A stretch of DNA of 64,000 bases from Primula veris (Eukaryota > Streptophyta > Magnoliopsida > Ericales > Primulaceae), in assembly GCA_963682055.1 (NCBI GenBank), contig OY821740.1, positions 47,016,795 through 47,080,794 on the forward strand, given 5' to 3'. Each line of letters opens with the position of its first letter. Positions within the stretch are counted from its first letter, which is position 1. This document shows positions 36,801-49,200 of this stretch, piece by piece. The notes under the pieces are model-generated. The model saw nothing but the letters and a program-made list of their open reading frames with translations, did not search any database and was not told the origin of the DNA. A program made the position numbers and the translations under genes.

Positions 36801-39800
36801 GACACACGAACCTTCTCGATAAGATCCAAAATATCTTTATTATCAACGAATTCAATATAGCTCCAATCAATTTCTTCCTTTGTATATTCTTCTTGCTCCA
36901 TTTTGAAAACGTGCTGTAACGGGAAAAGATATACGTGGACTATTATTAGTACATTCATGTACACATGCTAGAAAAGAGATCACAATAATTTATATATGCA
37001 GATGTAAACCTGGTTAAAGTGTTGCTGAAGCTTCTCATTTGTCAAATTTATGCAAAATTGCTCAAAGCTTCACAAGAAATATACATTAGAATTAAAACCA
37101 TCACCAAGGAGAAACAACTAGTTATCTTGAACCCGTTTTTTTTTTGTATAAATAGAACAAAAGACTTGAACAAGGTTAAATTGTTCTTTTCTTAGTTCAT
37201 GCCAAGAGTCGCTCCTAGTAACTATAAGTAAATTATTTCATATCTCAATCGTTCTGGATAATATTGTCTCCCTGTAGCTCACTCCAAGATATCAATATTC
37301 CCATTATCGATACAAAAAGGCGTACCAGCTAAGCACCTGTTTGTCTTGAAACTCTCAAAGCCGTAGATATCCAGCACTCCAATTAAAAACTTTGAAGTTG
37401 GGTCCTGGCCAATTTGATTATTGATCTTATCTACAAGCCTAAACACATATAGGTGTTAGAAAAGGAACTTTGAAATTACTGATATTAAAAGCAAGGAAAT
37501 ATAAAGTTGCAGTGCCCTGAGCTTCAGGATAAAGATTCTTCTAGTTTTTCTTCTAAAAAGATTCAGGACGAAGCTTACCAGTCAAACAACCTTGAGTAAA
37601 CAACTTTCGCCAGAGCATCTCTACTAATCGTAGCAGCTTCAGGGTCAAGGCACTTTGTGATGGTTTCATCGCGAGTTACAATAACTCGCTTGCAAAGAGA
37701 ATCCTCTAACGCCAATGGATCACACCTGAATATGCCATGCGGTTAAAAATTCATTTTCCATTTTAGAATTATATTTTTTACAGTAGATATATACGTACAT
37801 GAACAGCTCAGCAGCGGTACGAAGGTGGAACCAAGACTTTTCATCTTTCGGCATGGATGAATCCATTTCCTTTCCTTTTGCAAATTCAATATTTCCTAAA
37901 TGCAGAATTGCAGCTACAACTCGAAAAATTGCTTCCTAGAATACGACAATAACGTAGAAAAGTTATGTCATTTAAAACCATACATCAACTTTTATTTGCT
38001 AATGTACAGCCCTCAATAATATTACCTGCTCCTGGGAACTGATTCCAACAATATCCATAGCCCTCCTGGTGTCAGCATACTCTTTAGCATCATCAACTCC
38101 ATCCAACTCATAGCAATTTGTTTGATTTAAGTAATGAAATGATCTTGGGTTTCCCAATTTCAATCTTTTGACTTCCTGATGTAATAAAAGAAAATTAGAA
38201 AAGTAGAAAAATTTAATACTCGTTAATATAAGGCTATGTAAATGGGCACAACAGCGTATAAATATGATAAATCTGTGCTTATATGTGATATACAAGCTAC
38301 TGAGCTAAACGTACTACATCACCACTTGGAAACATAAAAAGAAGTAAACGAGCATAACACACCAATATCTACATAAAGGCAAAACAAAGACATGAATGGA
38401 AATGCACTAGCAACACAAAATGTGTTTGACCATATATTATCCGTATTAGATACGATGTAATTTAATATCGATTTGAGAAATTATATCTCACCTCTGGCGG
38501 CGCAGCACAAATCATATAAAAACAATGATAATTTCGCTCTGGATCAGAAACTTGACAAACGCGAGACCTTTCCAGCAGATACGTTCTTACAGCAGCACCA
38601 GAAATCCTCCCTTTCTGATCAAATTGGAGCTCGACAAACTTACCAAATCGACTGTCATAATGAGAAATATTTATGAAATATAAAATAAAAAAGGTACAGA
38701 ATGGGCCAATCGTTAAGAAGTGATATCCAATGAAAAGTTGGTTTTTCAAACCTTGAGTTGTTATTTCTGACAGTTTTTGCATTCCCGAATGCTTCTAGGA
38801 CAGGATTAGACTGCAGAATAAGGAGAGAGAGAAATGCAGGGAATTTGTATCAGTACTTATATTAGAGATCATGCCGAATCCCCAGAACTAACATATATTT
38901 AAGGTTTCTTTGGTTACAGCTTTTGAAAAATTAAGTTGGGTATTTTTCAAAAAGTAACTAGGTTCATCAAGATTTTTAAAACCAAAATACAGGAAAGGCC
39001 CAGTTCTTACGTTGCCCAACCTATACAAAAGCTTTTAAGCAAAAAGGCTGGACTTAAAAGCTACAATAAACAAGATTTTGCTAGTGAAATAAGACAGTCA
39101 AATGCATGAACAAACAAACAAACAAACAAACACACCTCTAAGACTTGCTGCTCTACGGTCCTTCCTTCAGCTTCCGCTCTCCCTCCCATGTAAGCAAGAT
39201 ACCGCATAAGCAATTTTGTACTTTCTGTTTTACCCGCACCGCTTTCACCGCTAACTAAAATTGCTTGACTTACTCCCTCGTTCATCATTTGTCTGTGTAC
39301 AACAGAATTTCTTTCCATCAGCAGGTGAATATATATACATGTGTGTCTGTATGAATGTCGTGCGTCTGTAGATATATGATTCAATAAACCAAAATGCTAC
39401 GGGAACCAAAGGAAAGGGTATCACACCTGTATGCTGAATCTGCTACAGCAAAAGGGTGTGGACTAAGTTCACCAAAAGCTGCTCCTTTGTATTGAGCCAT
39501 CATATGGCTATCGTATAAATGTGGTAGCCTCATAAAAGGATTCACAGCGATCAATATATTCCCTGTGTATGTCTGGAGGATCCATTAAATGGGTTTAGCT
39601 ATTATAATGATGTACAATGTTATTGTGCCATGAAAAAGAGTAGTTAGTAAATTTTACATAAATTTCGTTGATATCGTATCTTGATTTAAGATTTGAAAGA
39701 ACACCCGGTTCATGCAAATAAGCCAGCTTTGTCATATCATCAACTCCACAAGGCGGTGCTTCTGCGTCTTTAGCATATGCTTTAGAGGCCTTGACAACAA

Positions 39801-42192
39801 CCTGCAATAAATAAAAAATCTAGTTAATATGCTTGAGCTATAAAGAAAAAACTATGCATATTCGTCACTCTGAACCAGACCTATTTTTGTCACTTTGAAG
39901 TTTAAACCAATAACAACCACAGCCTCTAGGGTATAAAATAATTGAAAGAAGAAAACAAAAGGTGAAGAGAACGGGACGGAGAAGGAAAAGGCAAATGGAA
40001 AAATATCAAAAACTAAACTCTGTTTCAGTGAAAAGAAAATTTAGTTCCTCAAAAACTTTTTCTTGTAATTTTTTTTACTTTCCCCTTATTTTCTGAGTGT
40101 TTGGCAACTCTCGCGGAAAAAATTGGAAAATTTTCTTCAACTATATAATGGTCGAAACGACATCTTGTGGCAGAAATCAAATAAAAAACAATAAAAACTT
40201 ACAAGAATTATTATTAGTGCTAAGGAAATAAAATAATCTTCGGCCCTTCTACACACTTCATATTCTTGTTCCAACTTTTCCACTGCCTTGTGGCAGTATA
40301 TGAAAATTATTGTTACTTGTACGTTACTTGTTTTTATAATAGCTTACTTATAGCTTAACTTTAACTTATAAGCTACCTTTAATTGTAAGTTAATTATGAA
40401 CTAATTAGTTGTTTACTTATTATAACTACTTTCAACTTTCTAACCGTTTAATGATTATATATCACTTTTTGTTTAAGTTTTCCCATTTTCCTGTAAAATA
40501 TTTTCTTGCCAATTTTGGGGTTTTCCTTCATTTTACATAAAATCTGGAAGATGTATTCTTGAAAAACAAGTTTCTGGGGAAACATACGGAAAACAATTTT
40601 TTCCAGGCAAATATTTCTCAAACCACATTTTCCATCAAAAAAAAAACAGAGCCTATTTGTGCAAGTTTTCTAGAAAACACGCACCGTTTTGCCTGTTGTG
40701 CACAGGACTTTTATGTCTTCACCGTTAACCCCTGTAATTTCTCCATCAAGCCAAGCTTCATCAGGATCCTCCACCCAAACAAGTGATCCAACACTTAGAC
40801 TGGCCGAAGCAGCCTACACAAACCAGGCTCAAATAATTTTACAGAAATATAGTGTAGAGGGAATAATGCAAAATTTAAAAAATACACCAGTAATGTTGAA
40901 TCATGCAAATCTCGGGAAAGTTTGCTTCCTCATAGAGGTTGATCATAATCTCACGAACGAATACAAAACAGCGTACATGATGTAACTATGAAGAAACATA
41001 CAGGACCTGATCACACTCTTAAAAATAAATTAAGTAACCGATGCATTTTACTGTCTACTGGAGAAGATACTTATGCAAGATAGGAAACACACTAAATCCC
41101 AAAGAACCCCAAACTATGGTTCAGTAAAAAAAAGAATTATTGTCTCTATACAGAAAAACAAGAAAATGTTTCCAAATCGTAACTTCCAGGGAGAAAAAAA
41201 AATAATATATAGTAGAAGTACACTTAAGCGCATAAATATGACGGCAAGGATATAAAACGTACTAGTAATTAAGCTCCTAAGAAGAGACAGAGAAGAAAAG
41301 GTCAAAAATACACAAATAGCAAAAAACAAAAACGGAACTCATTAAACATGGTGGCGGAAACACACTGCACAACCATACAGTTTTCCTCTTCTATTTAATG
41401 AACACAAACACAGAGATGGCAAGGGTATAACAAGGTAGTAATTGAGCTCCAAAGAAGAAACAGAGAAGCAAAAAGGCCAAAAACGCATAAATAGCAAAAA
41501 CAAAATTGGAACTCGCTGAACATGGTGGCGAAAACACAATGCACAACTATACAGTTTTTTCCTCTTCTATTTTATGAACACACAAACACAGAGATGTTAG
41601 GTACTAGGCTGTGATATAGGCACCTAAATTATTGAAAATAACATAAATAAGTCTTAATTTAGATTTAGTATTGATTCACTACAACAATGTACACCCTTTC
41701 ATTTATGAATTTCAACTCAGAACAGCTTTTATTTTCACCCAATACACAAATATAGTTACCCGATCCATTGTAAGCTTGCCTTAAATGCTAAACCCTACCA
41801 TATTCTAAATCTTTCGCTATGTTTCTTTACCAATTTTGTAAACAATAATAAGGAATATTTATCCGCGGAATTACTTTCGTCACAAATCAATAGTCAAACG
41901 CCGAGATCAACACCAAATTTAAAGCTATTATCGAGTATCGATTTCAACTCTATCGAATAAATTAAGCAACAGAAATAAAATATATAACCGATCTCTGCAA
42001 AAACAGCTTAAGTCATCTACTTCAAGTACATAACAAGACACACAGATCCATTATTATTATTATCATTATATATATACACTATAATATAAATATCTAAATC
42101 AACTCTCATGTATACTAGCAAAAGCAAAATACATACATAAATAAATAATAATAATAATAATGAAGATAATAGTAATAGTAATTTCATACCAT
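27882..42192 (-). CDS. XI-2: Class XI myosin heavy chain, MYA2/XI-2-like, complete
   Basis: Actin-based motor that moves organelles and drives cytoplasmic streaming in plant cells. The spliced model has 39 coding exons and 1,510 aa, in phase throughout; Arabidopsis MYA2 is about 1,505 aa. Order: SH3-like N-terminus, motor domain about 60-735 with P-loop GESGAGKT (156-163), switch I NNNSSRFGK (209-217), switch II DIYGFE (434-439) and actin-contact RCVKPN (628-633). IQ repeats follow at about 735-875 ([26 protein letters not shown]), a coiled coil at about 880-1050, and a globular tail with the dilute (DIL) domain at about 1110-1470, ending NPAFHFLDE. No key residue is missing. Exon 1 codes only for the initiator Met. 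The start [14 protein letters not shown] and the end point to MYA2 rather than XI-K or XI-1. XI-B or XI-D descent cannot be excluded by eye. Confidence 0.95.
31115..31402. mobile_element. Probable degenerate MITE in a myosin intron
   Basis: The left sequence AAACTATGGTCTTTGTCCCA and the right-hand complement (AAACTTTAATGGGCAAG, TATGTCCCTAATTT) are inverted and mismatched. The segment lies in the intron between exons ending 31503 and starting 30995. Edges and family are uncertain. Confidence 0.35.
40018..40652. mobile_element. Possible hAT-like insertion in myosin intron 2
   Basis: The left edge CTCTGTTTCAGTGAAAAGAA and right edge TTTTCCATC then A-rich AACAGAG are roughly inverted. The interior holds repeated GGAAAA and TTTTCC motifs. 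No clear target-site duplication was found. Confidence 0.3.
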
Positions 42193-42399
42193 TCCAAACG
42201 AATATATTCCGATCTGAGACCACAAGTCTCTGCAGATTTAATTTCCACCGTAGATCAATTCTTCTAATTTCCAAATAATAAATTCGCTTGATACGTAAGT
42301 CTTCTCTCTACAGACTTTATTTTATTAAAGAAATAAATAAATATTTAATAAAGAAAACGGCGGAGCAGAGTTGAGCTGTTTAACTTCTCAGAGAGATAA

Positions 42400-42416
42400 A
42401 TAGAGAGAGAGAGAGA
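42400..42416 (-). promoter_or_regulatory. CT/GA tract in the myosin 5' leader or core promoter
   Basis: On the minus strand this is a CTCTCTCT tract about 210 bp upstream of the initiator codon. Pyrimidine tracts of this kind are common near plant transcription starts. The exact start site is not visible. Confidence 0.5.
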
Positions 42417-42561
42417 TTTGATTAAAGAGAGAGTATTTAGTTTTTTCGGTTTTGTTCGTCTTTGTTTTTTTCTTGTGCTTTTCTTTACTTATTCTTCGTA
42501 GCTAAGTCAAGCTGTAATAAGTAATTAATTAAAGTATTCTTTAAAACAAATTGCAATTAAA

Positions 42562-43071
42562 TTAAAGGTAAAATACAAATAACCTCGTAAACTATCAATT
42601 CTTGCAATTATCTCCCATAAACTATCAAACTTTTGCAATTAACCTCCAAGATCATCTTTTTTAATATGATATAACTTTTTATTCATCCGTTCATTTTATA
42701 TAATTATTTGTTTAATATATGTAGTTTTTCAAGGCACATGAGGTGAGTTAACAATTATCGTAGAAAAAGTAATCAAATGTGGCTTTACATTAACAAAAAA
42801 TGATTTTAGTGAGAAAAACTATTTTTTTGTCATTCTGTAAAAAAAATTACTTGACATGTGTACATAAAATAAATGATTATAATAAATAAATAACCAATAA
42901 AAATGGATCATCAAGCATAAAGTTATATCATTTTGAAGATGATATTAGCCATTAGGGATTAATTGCAAAAGTTAGATAGTTTATGAGGGTAAATTGCAAG
43001 AATTTATAGTTATAGGAGTTCTTTGAAAATTATCCATAGTTACAGGGGGTTATTTGCATTTAACCCTTTAA
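42562..43071. mobile_element. MITE of about 500 bp upstream of the myosin gene
   Basis: The left end AAAGGTAAAATACAAATAACC is inverted at the right end (GGTTATTTGCATTTAACCCTTT). Inner repeats match too: ACTATCAATTCTTGCAATTA on the left and TTGCAAGAATTTATAGTT on the right. It has no coding capacity. The same terminal theme occurs in the element at 49525-50030. Confidence 0.75.
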
Positions 43072-44060
43072 TTAAAAAGGGAAACGAGTGAAATTTAATT
43101 AAGAAATGAGAATATTTATTATAATGCCCCCGTGAGTTTCATGATATTGCGGAAAGTACCAGCGCGTGTTTATGAGCTGTACGCGCTTTTATCCGTCGTG
43201 AGATTCACACTATATAAACAAATAATAATAAAATGGGCAGTGTGTGTGAATGAGCTGTACGCGCCTGGGTATTTAGTCACCGACTATAGTTAATACGTGG
43301 GGACAACAAGATTTTGTAGTTGAAATAAAGTGCTGTACATTTTCGTAATTTCCGAAATGTGAAAACTAATCCGATACGAGTATTAAGTAATTAATTAGTT
43401 TTTATAGTAATTCATTAATAATTTTTCTATAACTTGGTAAATTAAAGATAAGTACTACCATTCATCCCTAATCAATGTTTACGGGCTGGTATTGTTTACA
43501 CACCGAGTAAAGTTAAGAAATGGGATCAACAATATTTTGTAGTTCGTGACAAAGTGGAGTACAAATTTCCACAATTTCGGAAATGTGAAAACTAATCTTA
43601 TATGAGTATTAATTATTTTAAGGATATTAGAGATAAATTCACATTTAATGTATACATATTCCGAGTGAACCAAGTGAAAGCGATCGAATCAACCATAAAA
43701 AAAACTTAACCAAATCAGATAGGCATCCGTTTGATCTGGCTTGGTTTAAAAACTGATAAACCAATATAACTGGTTTGTGGTTCTAGTTGTCTCGAAACCG
43801 AACCGAATCGATTATCGTTAATCTTTTGGTCACTGATGAGATCGCTCTGTCATGTGACCGTGATATTATATATATTTGTATATATAGGGAAAAAACATGA
43901 TCAATAACCGATATGTATATATGTAAAAAAAAAAACAATATAGGGTCGATGACCAACATATGTAGATGACTAAACCATATTTGAGACCTATAAGTGACAG
44001 TATAGATAATTTTGTAGCAAATATTGTTTAAATAGTCATGAAAATGTATTATGCCATCAA

Positions 44061-44249
44061 CATTAAAAAAAAATCCAATTAGCTACGAAAACTGTAACAA
44101 TATTTTTTTTACGAGTTAAATAACTACGGGTTTTGTGACGGGTTTGTAACGTGATAGTCAATTTGTCACAGGTTTGTGATAGAATTTACAATTAGTGACA
44201 TTTTTGTGACAATTTTTAACTCTCACAAAACTAACATTATTTTGTAGTG
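44061..44249 (-). mobile_element. Small CACTA-derived MITE, GTCACAAA family, degenerate copy
   Basis: It ends TTATTTTGTAGTG on the plus strand, so it is inverted relative to the copy at 20818-21009. The interior TTTGTCACAGGTTTGTGATA and TTTTTGTGACAATTTTTAAC are family motifs. Length 189 bp fits the family. No clear 3 bp duplication remains. Confidence 0.65.
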
Positions 44250-44774
44250 TACACACTCGAATTTTAATGACGAATAAATTAATAAATATCATATTACGTT
44301 GTTTTTTTATCTCGTGTTACCTATGTATTCTTACTTTATTTATAATATCATCATCAAACTACACATTTATATAAACAGAAACTGAGGTCGGCTATATGAA
44401 ACCATTTCAAAGTTTACTTGTCATCGCAACAATTAGCTTTTGATACGTTTCTATCAAATGCTATTTGTTTATTAATTTATCCTATGTTCAAATCATTAGT
44501 AACGACTTATTTAATACATGAGTAGTATTGTTTAATATTTTTGTCAAGTGTCACCTTAAATGTTAAAAAATTTATCATAGCAATCGAATATGACTTTTTA
44601 TGTTATTTTTGTCATGTTTATCATTATTTTCAGCTTCTTGTTTCGTGTTGTTTATACTTAAAACATATCATCACACAAGGGGATCCATACCGTGTCTTGT
44701 GACCTCCAGCCACCTACGCACGGGTTTTTTTATTTGAGAGTTAAAATATTTCACCAATATTGATTGGCTTACCT

Positions 44775-45078
44775 AGGGCTGGGTTCGGTCCGATCCGGTT
44801 CGGTTTTTGGCAAAATCGAAACTAAAACCGAGCATATTTTTCGGTTCGGTTTTTTTTGGTTCGGTTTTTTTCGGTTCTGGTCTTTTTATTTTTTGGACCG
44901 AACCGGACCGGTTTTTTCGGTCCAGTTTCGGTTTTTTTCGGTTTTATTTTTGATTTTTCGGTTTTTTCGGTTTCGGTCTTTTTCGGTTCGGTTTTACTGA
45001 AAACCGAAACCGACCCGAAATTTTTTCGGTTTTTCGATTTTGGTCTTTTTTCGGTTCGGTTTTTCCGGTTTTTCGCAT
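44775..45078. repeat. TTCGGTT-rich low-complexity block
   Basis: About 300 bp is dominated by TTCGGTTCGGTTTTT and its variants, with an opening CTAGGGCTGGGTTCGGTCC. Open frames on both strands here are compositional artefacts (Arg/Phe/Ser or Lys/Thr/Glu repeats). It may be one end of a hAT-type element, but the other edge is not clear. Confidence 0.75.
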
Positions 45079-46279
45079 ATACCAATGTCTTTCCCAAATT
45101 GTTTTTAAAAATGTAGATATGGTGTGAAACCAACATGTGTGTATAATTTTAAAAAGTTGATGACACAGGAAATGGGTGATGGCATCACGGTTAGTTACGA
45201 GTGCCAATCTTACACGCATCAAAACTGATTTTAATTTAATTTTTTATTCTCTAAGCACTCGTATAAAAAATTTAATAGTAACTAATCGTTAACATAAGAT
45301 ATGCATGCTTAAATGTGATAGTTATATGCAAATAATTAGCCCGATATTATTAATATTTGTAAAATAAAGTTTTAAAAGTTAACAAAAACACACTCTCGTG
45401 CGGACAATGATAAATACACATCTCCTATACTACCAGACACATTCATAAAGTCCGAAACGTAATTATAACAAACAAATTTGTTAACACTTAAACGTATTTA
45501 GTGGGAATTTACGTTGATGAATGTTATTTAAGATCGGTGACATGATTAGCGTGAGAATAGCGTAGGTCCCTCGTATCGTACCAAACAACATCATAATCCA
45601 AGTTTTACAACACATTTTTTTCAGTTGAATTTTGTTACCATTTAAAAATACGTGATTGTTTGACAATTAATATTATTTATCTTCTAAATCTATACTATTA
45701 TTTTACCTGAAAAGGGCTTATGAAGCCTTGAAACAATTATTTATAAAAGAGTCTTGTTAATGTTTAAAATTACAAAATAGCAGTAGACACCTTTTACAGA
45801 ATAATTAAAAAAAATAACTGTCATCTAATTATTAACTTCATATTCTCACAAATCATCAAATTCATCCCCCTCTCTCGACCATAATTGTTGCTTCATTCGT
45901 CAAAGATTCTATCATAACAGGGTTATATATATTTTTTTGAATTCACACCCATCGCTGTACAGGTCCGCTAATATTTGATTTATACGCTGAAAAAACTATT
46001 TTTTTAAAAAATTTATTATCAATGAATTTTTAAAATATTATTTTGGAAAAAAAAAGCGCATGCCTACCAAACAAGTCCTAACCATCCTGCAAATATTCAG
46101 AGTACTAGACTACCCAGAAAGAGAGAGAGAGAGAGAGAGGGGGCTAAATATTAAGGCGCCTGCTATCAAATATTAAACCGATTTATCAATATATACATAT
46201 TTAAATACAATAGAGAGGCAATTTATAGAATTATCAACATATTACAAGGGTTAAATATAATTGTATGAGAGAGAATTAG

Positions 46280-49200
46280 ATGACGTCACCCGAACACGAT
46301 TCTTGTATACGTACACACTCAATTTCGCCTCCCAATATTTACCATCGGTAATTTCAATTATCATCTCCCCTTTTCTCTTGTTTATTTATTCTAATTTATT
46401 TTGTTTTTCTTACAATATTCGGCTTTTTATAATTAACTGTTTATGCTGCTTTTAACACAATTCGATTATTATTTTCCATCTAGTGTTGAGAAGGAAAATT
46501 ATTATTTTATTTTATTCTGTATCTTAAATTACAATACGATTTTTTATCCAATGTGACAAAGAACCAGAAATAACCTAGATACCTTTTTTAGAAAAACAAA
46601 AGTATTTAAATGTTTTAAGGGGCTAGAAATTTGCTGCATCTTTACTTATGTATTTTTTTTACTGTTGGTAAATAAACTTATTGTACGTTTTCGAAGCGTT
46701 TGATTGATGTATCACCACTTTCTTGTCCATGGATTTATTTTAGAACTTTAGGGAAAATTATTTTTCGCCTACTTTCTTGAAATTGATTTGAATTTTGGTG
46801 TATATTGGTGCTCGAATAAATGGTATGATCAGTGCTAGATTACAAAATTACGTATGTATACGTTCTAGATGGCAATAACTCATTCGCTTACTCGTGTAGG
46901 AATAAAAACCCCATCAAATGATTTAAAAAGTGCACAAGTTTTAATTAAACTTGTAGTTGCATCATCTTTGAAGTACATGGTTTTGTATGTGAATCTGTTT
47001 TCTGTTGATATATTTAAGCTATTCTTTGTCGAATGATTATAATATGTTGGGCTTGTCTCCATAAATCTTTTGTTTTCTATTTGTATTGGAAATTTTCTTC
47101 GTTCACAATATCTCACCAACATACTCGCCCCCGGATAGAGCTAGCCTTAAAGTCGATTGAATGTCTTGAAGACGAGTTTTGTCATTTAATTGGTGGACAG
47201 TTTACTTATATTAAAGAATGGATGATTTTGCTTGGACTGTGCATGAGCTACTAAAATCCTATTTTTGTATAAGTAACTGGAAGGTGGAATTTTACAATAA
47301 CAAAGTTGTTGCGAAGCATGTTAGTTTGTGTATAGTTTTTGCAATCATACATCAATTTCTAACGCGTGTATGATTTGAAGAGGAAAGAATTGTCGTCTTT
47401 TCTTGACATGCTGCCCGGATTGGTTATTTTAGCTTGTTGGTATAGTTGTAAGACACTGTTAGCAAATTTTACTGGGTCAATGTTGCCGTGACCTAGCTAA
47501 ACACGAGTGTCCTGGTAATTTTAGTAAGAAACATATCTTTTTTCAATTTTTTGTGGATAAACCTTTTCTATTGCTTGGATTATATGTATGGAAAAAGTGC
47601 AGCACTAACTCCACATAATGCCTGAGGCTTGGCTATTCCGGTTTATTAGTATATCTAAAGTACATACAGTGGGTTCTTACTTCTTAGGCAAGAAACAGTC
47701 TGAGAAAAAAACATATGGTTCAGCGACTTAACGTTTTCTTTTCTTTAGTACCTCAGAGGCTAGAGCATATAATGGACTAGTCTTTTTTGCATGCATAGAA
47801 ATAGAAATTCTAAAATGTCATAACTTTCATCTTATAGCTTTATGATGTTCCATCTCTTACTCATGTCCGCATATACATGCGCATTTTGCAATAGGACTCT
47901 GATCTTTTTCTTTAGTCAGTTACTATTGTTGCAATCTCTCTTCGCACTTGTTATTTTGTTTTTCCCTTTCTGATGTATATGCGTTTTATTCAGTGGTAAG
48001 AATGTGTTCTCACTGTTAGCTCAGAGAGAAATAGCTCCCAGATCAAAAAATATTCCGAGATGGCACTGGGGGGATACCTCTAAGCAGGATCATGAACTTT
48101 CTTTTAGATACCACAACGAAGTACTGCGAGATCCTAGACGCGGTCTTTTATCATGGTATTCTCAGATTTAATCACATAATTTGGGTAAACTTATACGTGA
48201 TGGGTCATTTGTATTTTAAAATTCTCTCTAATTGATCCAGGGTTGAAGCAGAATCGTTGAGGCACTTACTTGCCAATTATTGTCCTTTAGTTCGTCAATC
48301 AAAGTCAACGATAGCTATATCATTTAGCTCTGATGGAAAAATGCTTGCTTCTACACAGTAAGTTGTTGCAATGACTCTGGTTCCTTAGATGGTAACATAT
48401 GCTTATGATTCTCATGACCATTTCCCCCTTTATAATTTGTACTCAGTGGTGATCATACGGTGAAGATAATAGATTGTCGAACTGGAATTTGCTTAAAGGT
48501 GTTGCGTGGTCACCTTAGAACTCCTTGGGCGGTGAGTTAAAAAACATACCTTCACTTCTGTGATCTTTACACGTTCTATAAAGAAACACGTCGTACGACC
48601 ATTTTTTCTATGGAAGAGAGTCGTGTGTAACAATTTGTAAGTAAATTATTTTTACTTCCCAAGTCTTTATCCCTTTTGGTGAGGTCACTAACATGGGAGT
48701 TCTGTTTTTCTTTCAAAACTGTCTTACACCTGATAAAGAAATATTTTTTGAAGTGGTGATACTGTAAGGTATAGAAATGAAATAACAGAGAAGAGACTTA
48801 TGAATATAGACATTACCGCATAACTCGACGTGAAAACACTTCCCTACTTAGTTCCCTGTTTTCAGTAGGCCTTTAATTTGTGCCTTTTGTTCTGACAGAA
48901 TGATTTAATGTAGTTTTTTCTGGGCGACTGTTAGGTGTCTCGTGAGAAACGATCGTTTACCTCAGTTTCTCTATGAGCAACTTATTCAGGAGCTGAAATC
49001 TTGTTGTAGGACCACTAAACGACGTACCTTTCTATACATTTACCTGTGATTTGGTAAAAATAATGTCCAATTTTCTCTTCTACCTACCAAAGCCAAGCCT
49101 TGCTATTTACAAGACATCAAGAGATGGGGAGATAGTAAAGTATACGTATGAGTACTTTCTGTACAGGTCTTACAATTTTGGAAAGTCGATAATATTTATG

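Larger units (their letters stand above)
27882..42192 (-). other. XI-2: Exon map of the myosin XI gene
   Basis: Coding exons, 5' to 3' on the minus strand: 42192-42190 (ATG), 40813-40685, 39801-39658, 39572-39427, 39292-39136, 38810-38752, 38651-38492, 38175-38026, 37935-37799, 37725-37579, 37438-37337, 37067-37010, 36913-36812, 36708-36671, 36540-36414, 36300-36133, 35929-35798, 35713-35604, 35498-35438, 35159-34982, 34700-34495, 34309-34190, 33836-33738, 33588-33376, 33060-32921, 32800-32686, 32600-32556, 32439-32359, 32261-32091, 31658-31503, 30995-30810, 30179-30051, 29968-29898, 29554-29455, 29317-29261, 28821-28765, 28512-28432, 28349-28267, 27996-27882. Every intron is GT-AG. Each exon length agrees with the translated residue count and with the phase of its neighbours. 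Confidence 0.9.
43072..46279. other. Divergent intergenic region between myosin XI and the WD40 gene
   Basis: No gene is supported. It holds a GTCACAAA-family CACTA copy, a TTCGGTT-rich block and, at 46120-46139, a GA tract close to the WD40 first exon. Both flanking genes are transcribed away from this region, so it contains both promoters. Confidence 0.6.

Noticed and set aside
44764..45222. Open frames rich in Phe/Arg/Ser or Lys/Thr/Glu
   Set aside because: They are products of the TTCGGTT low-complexity block in different frames.
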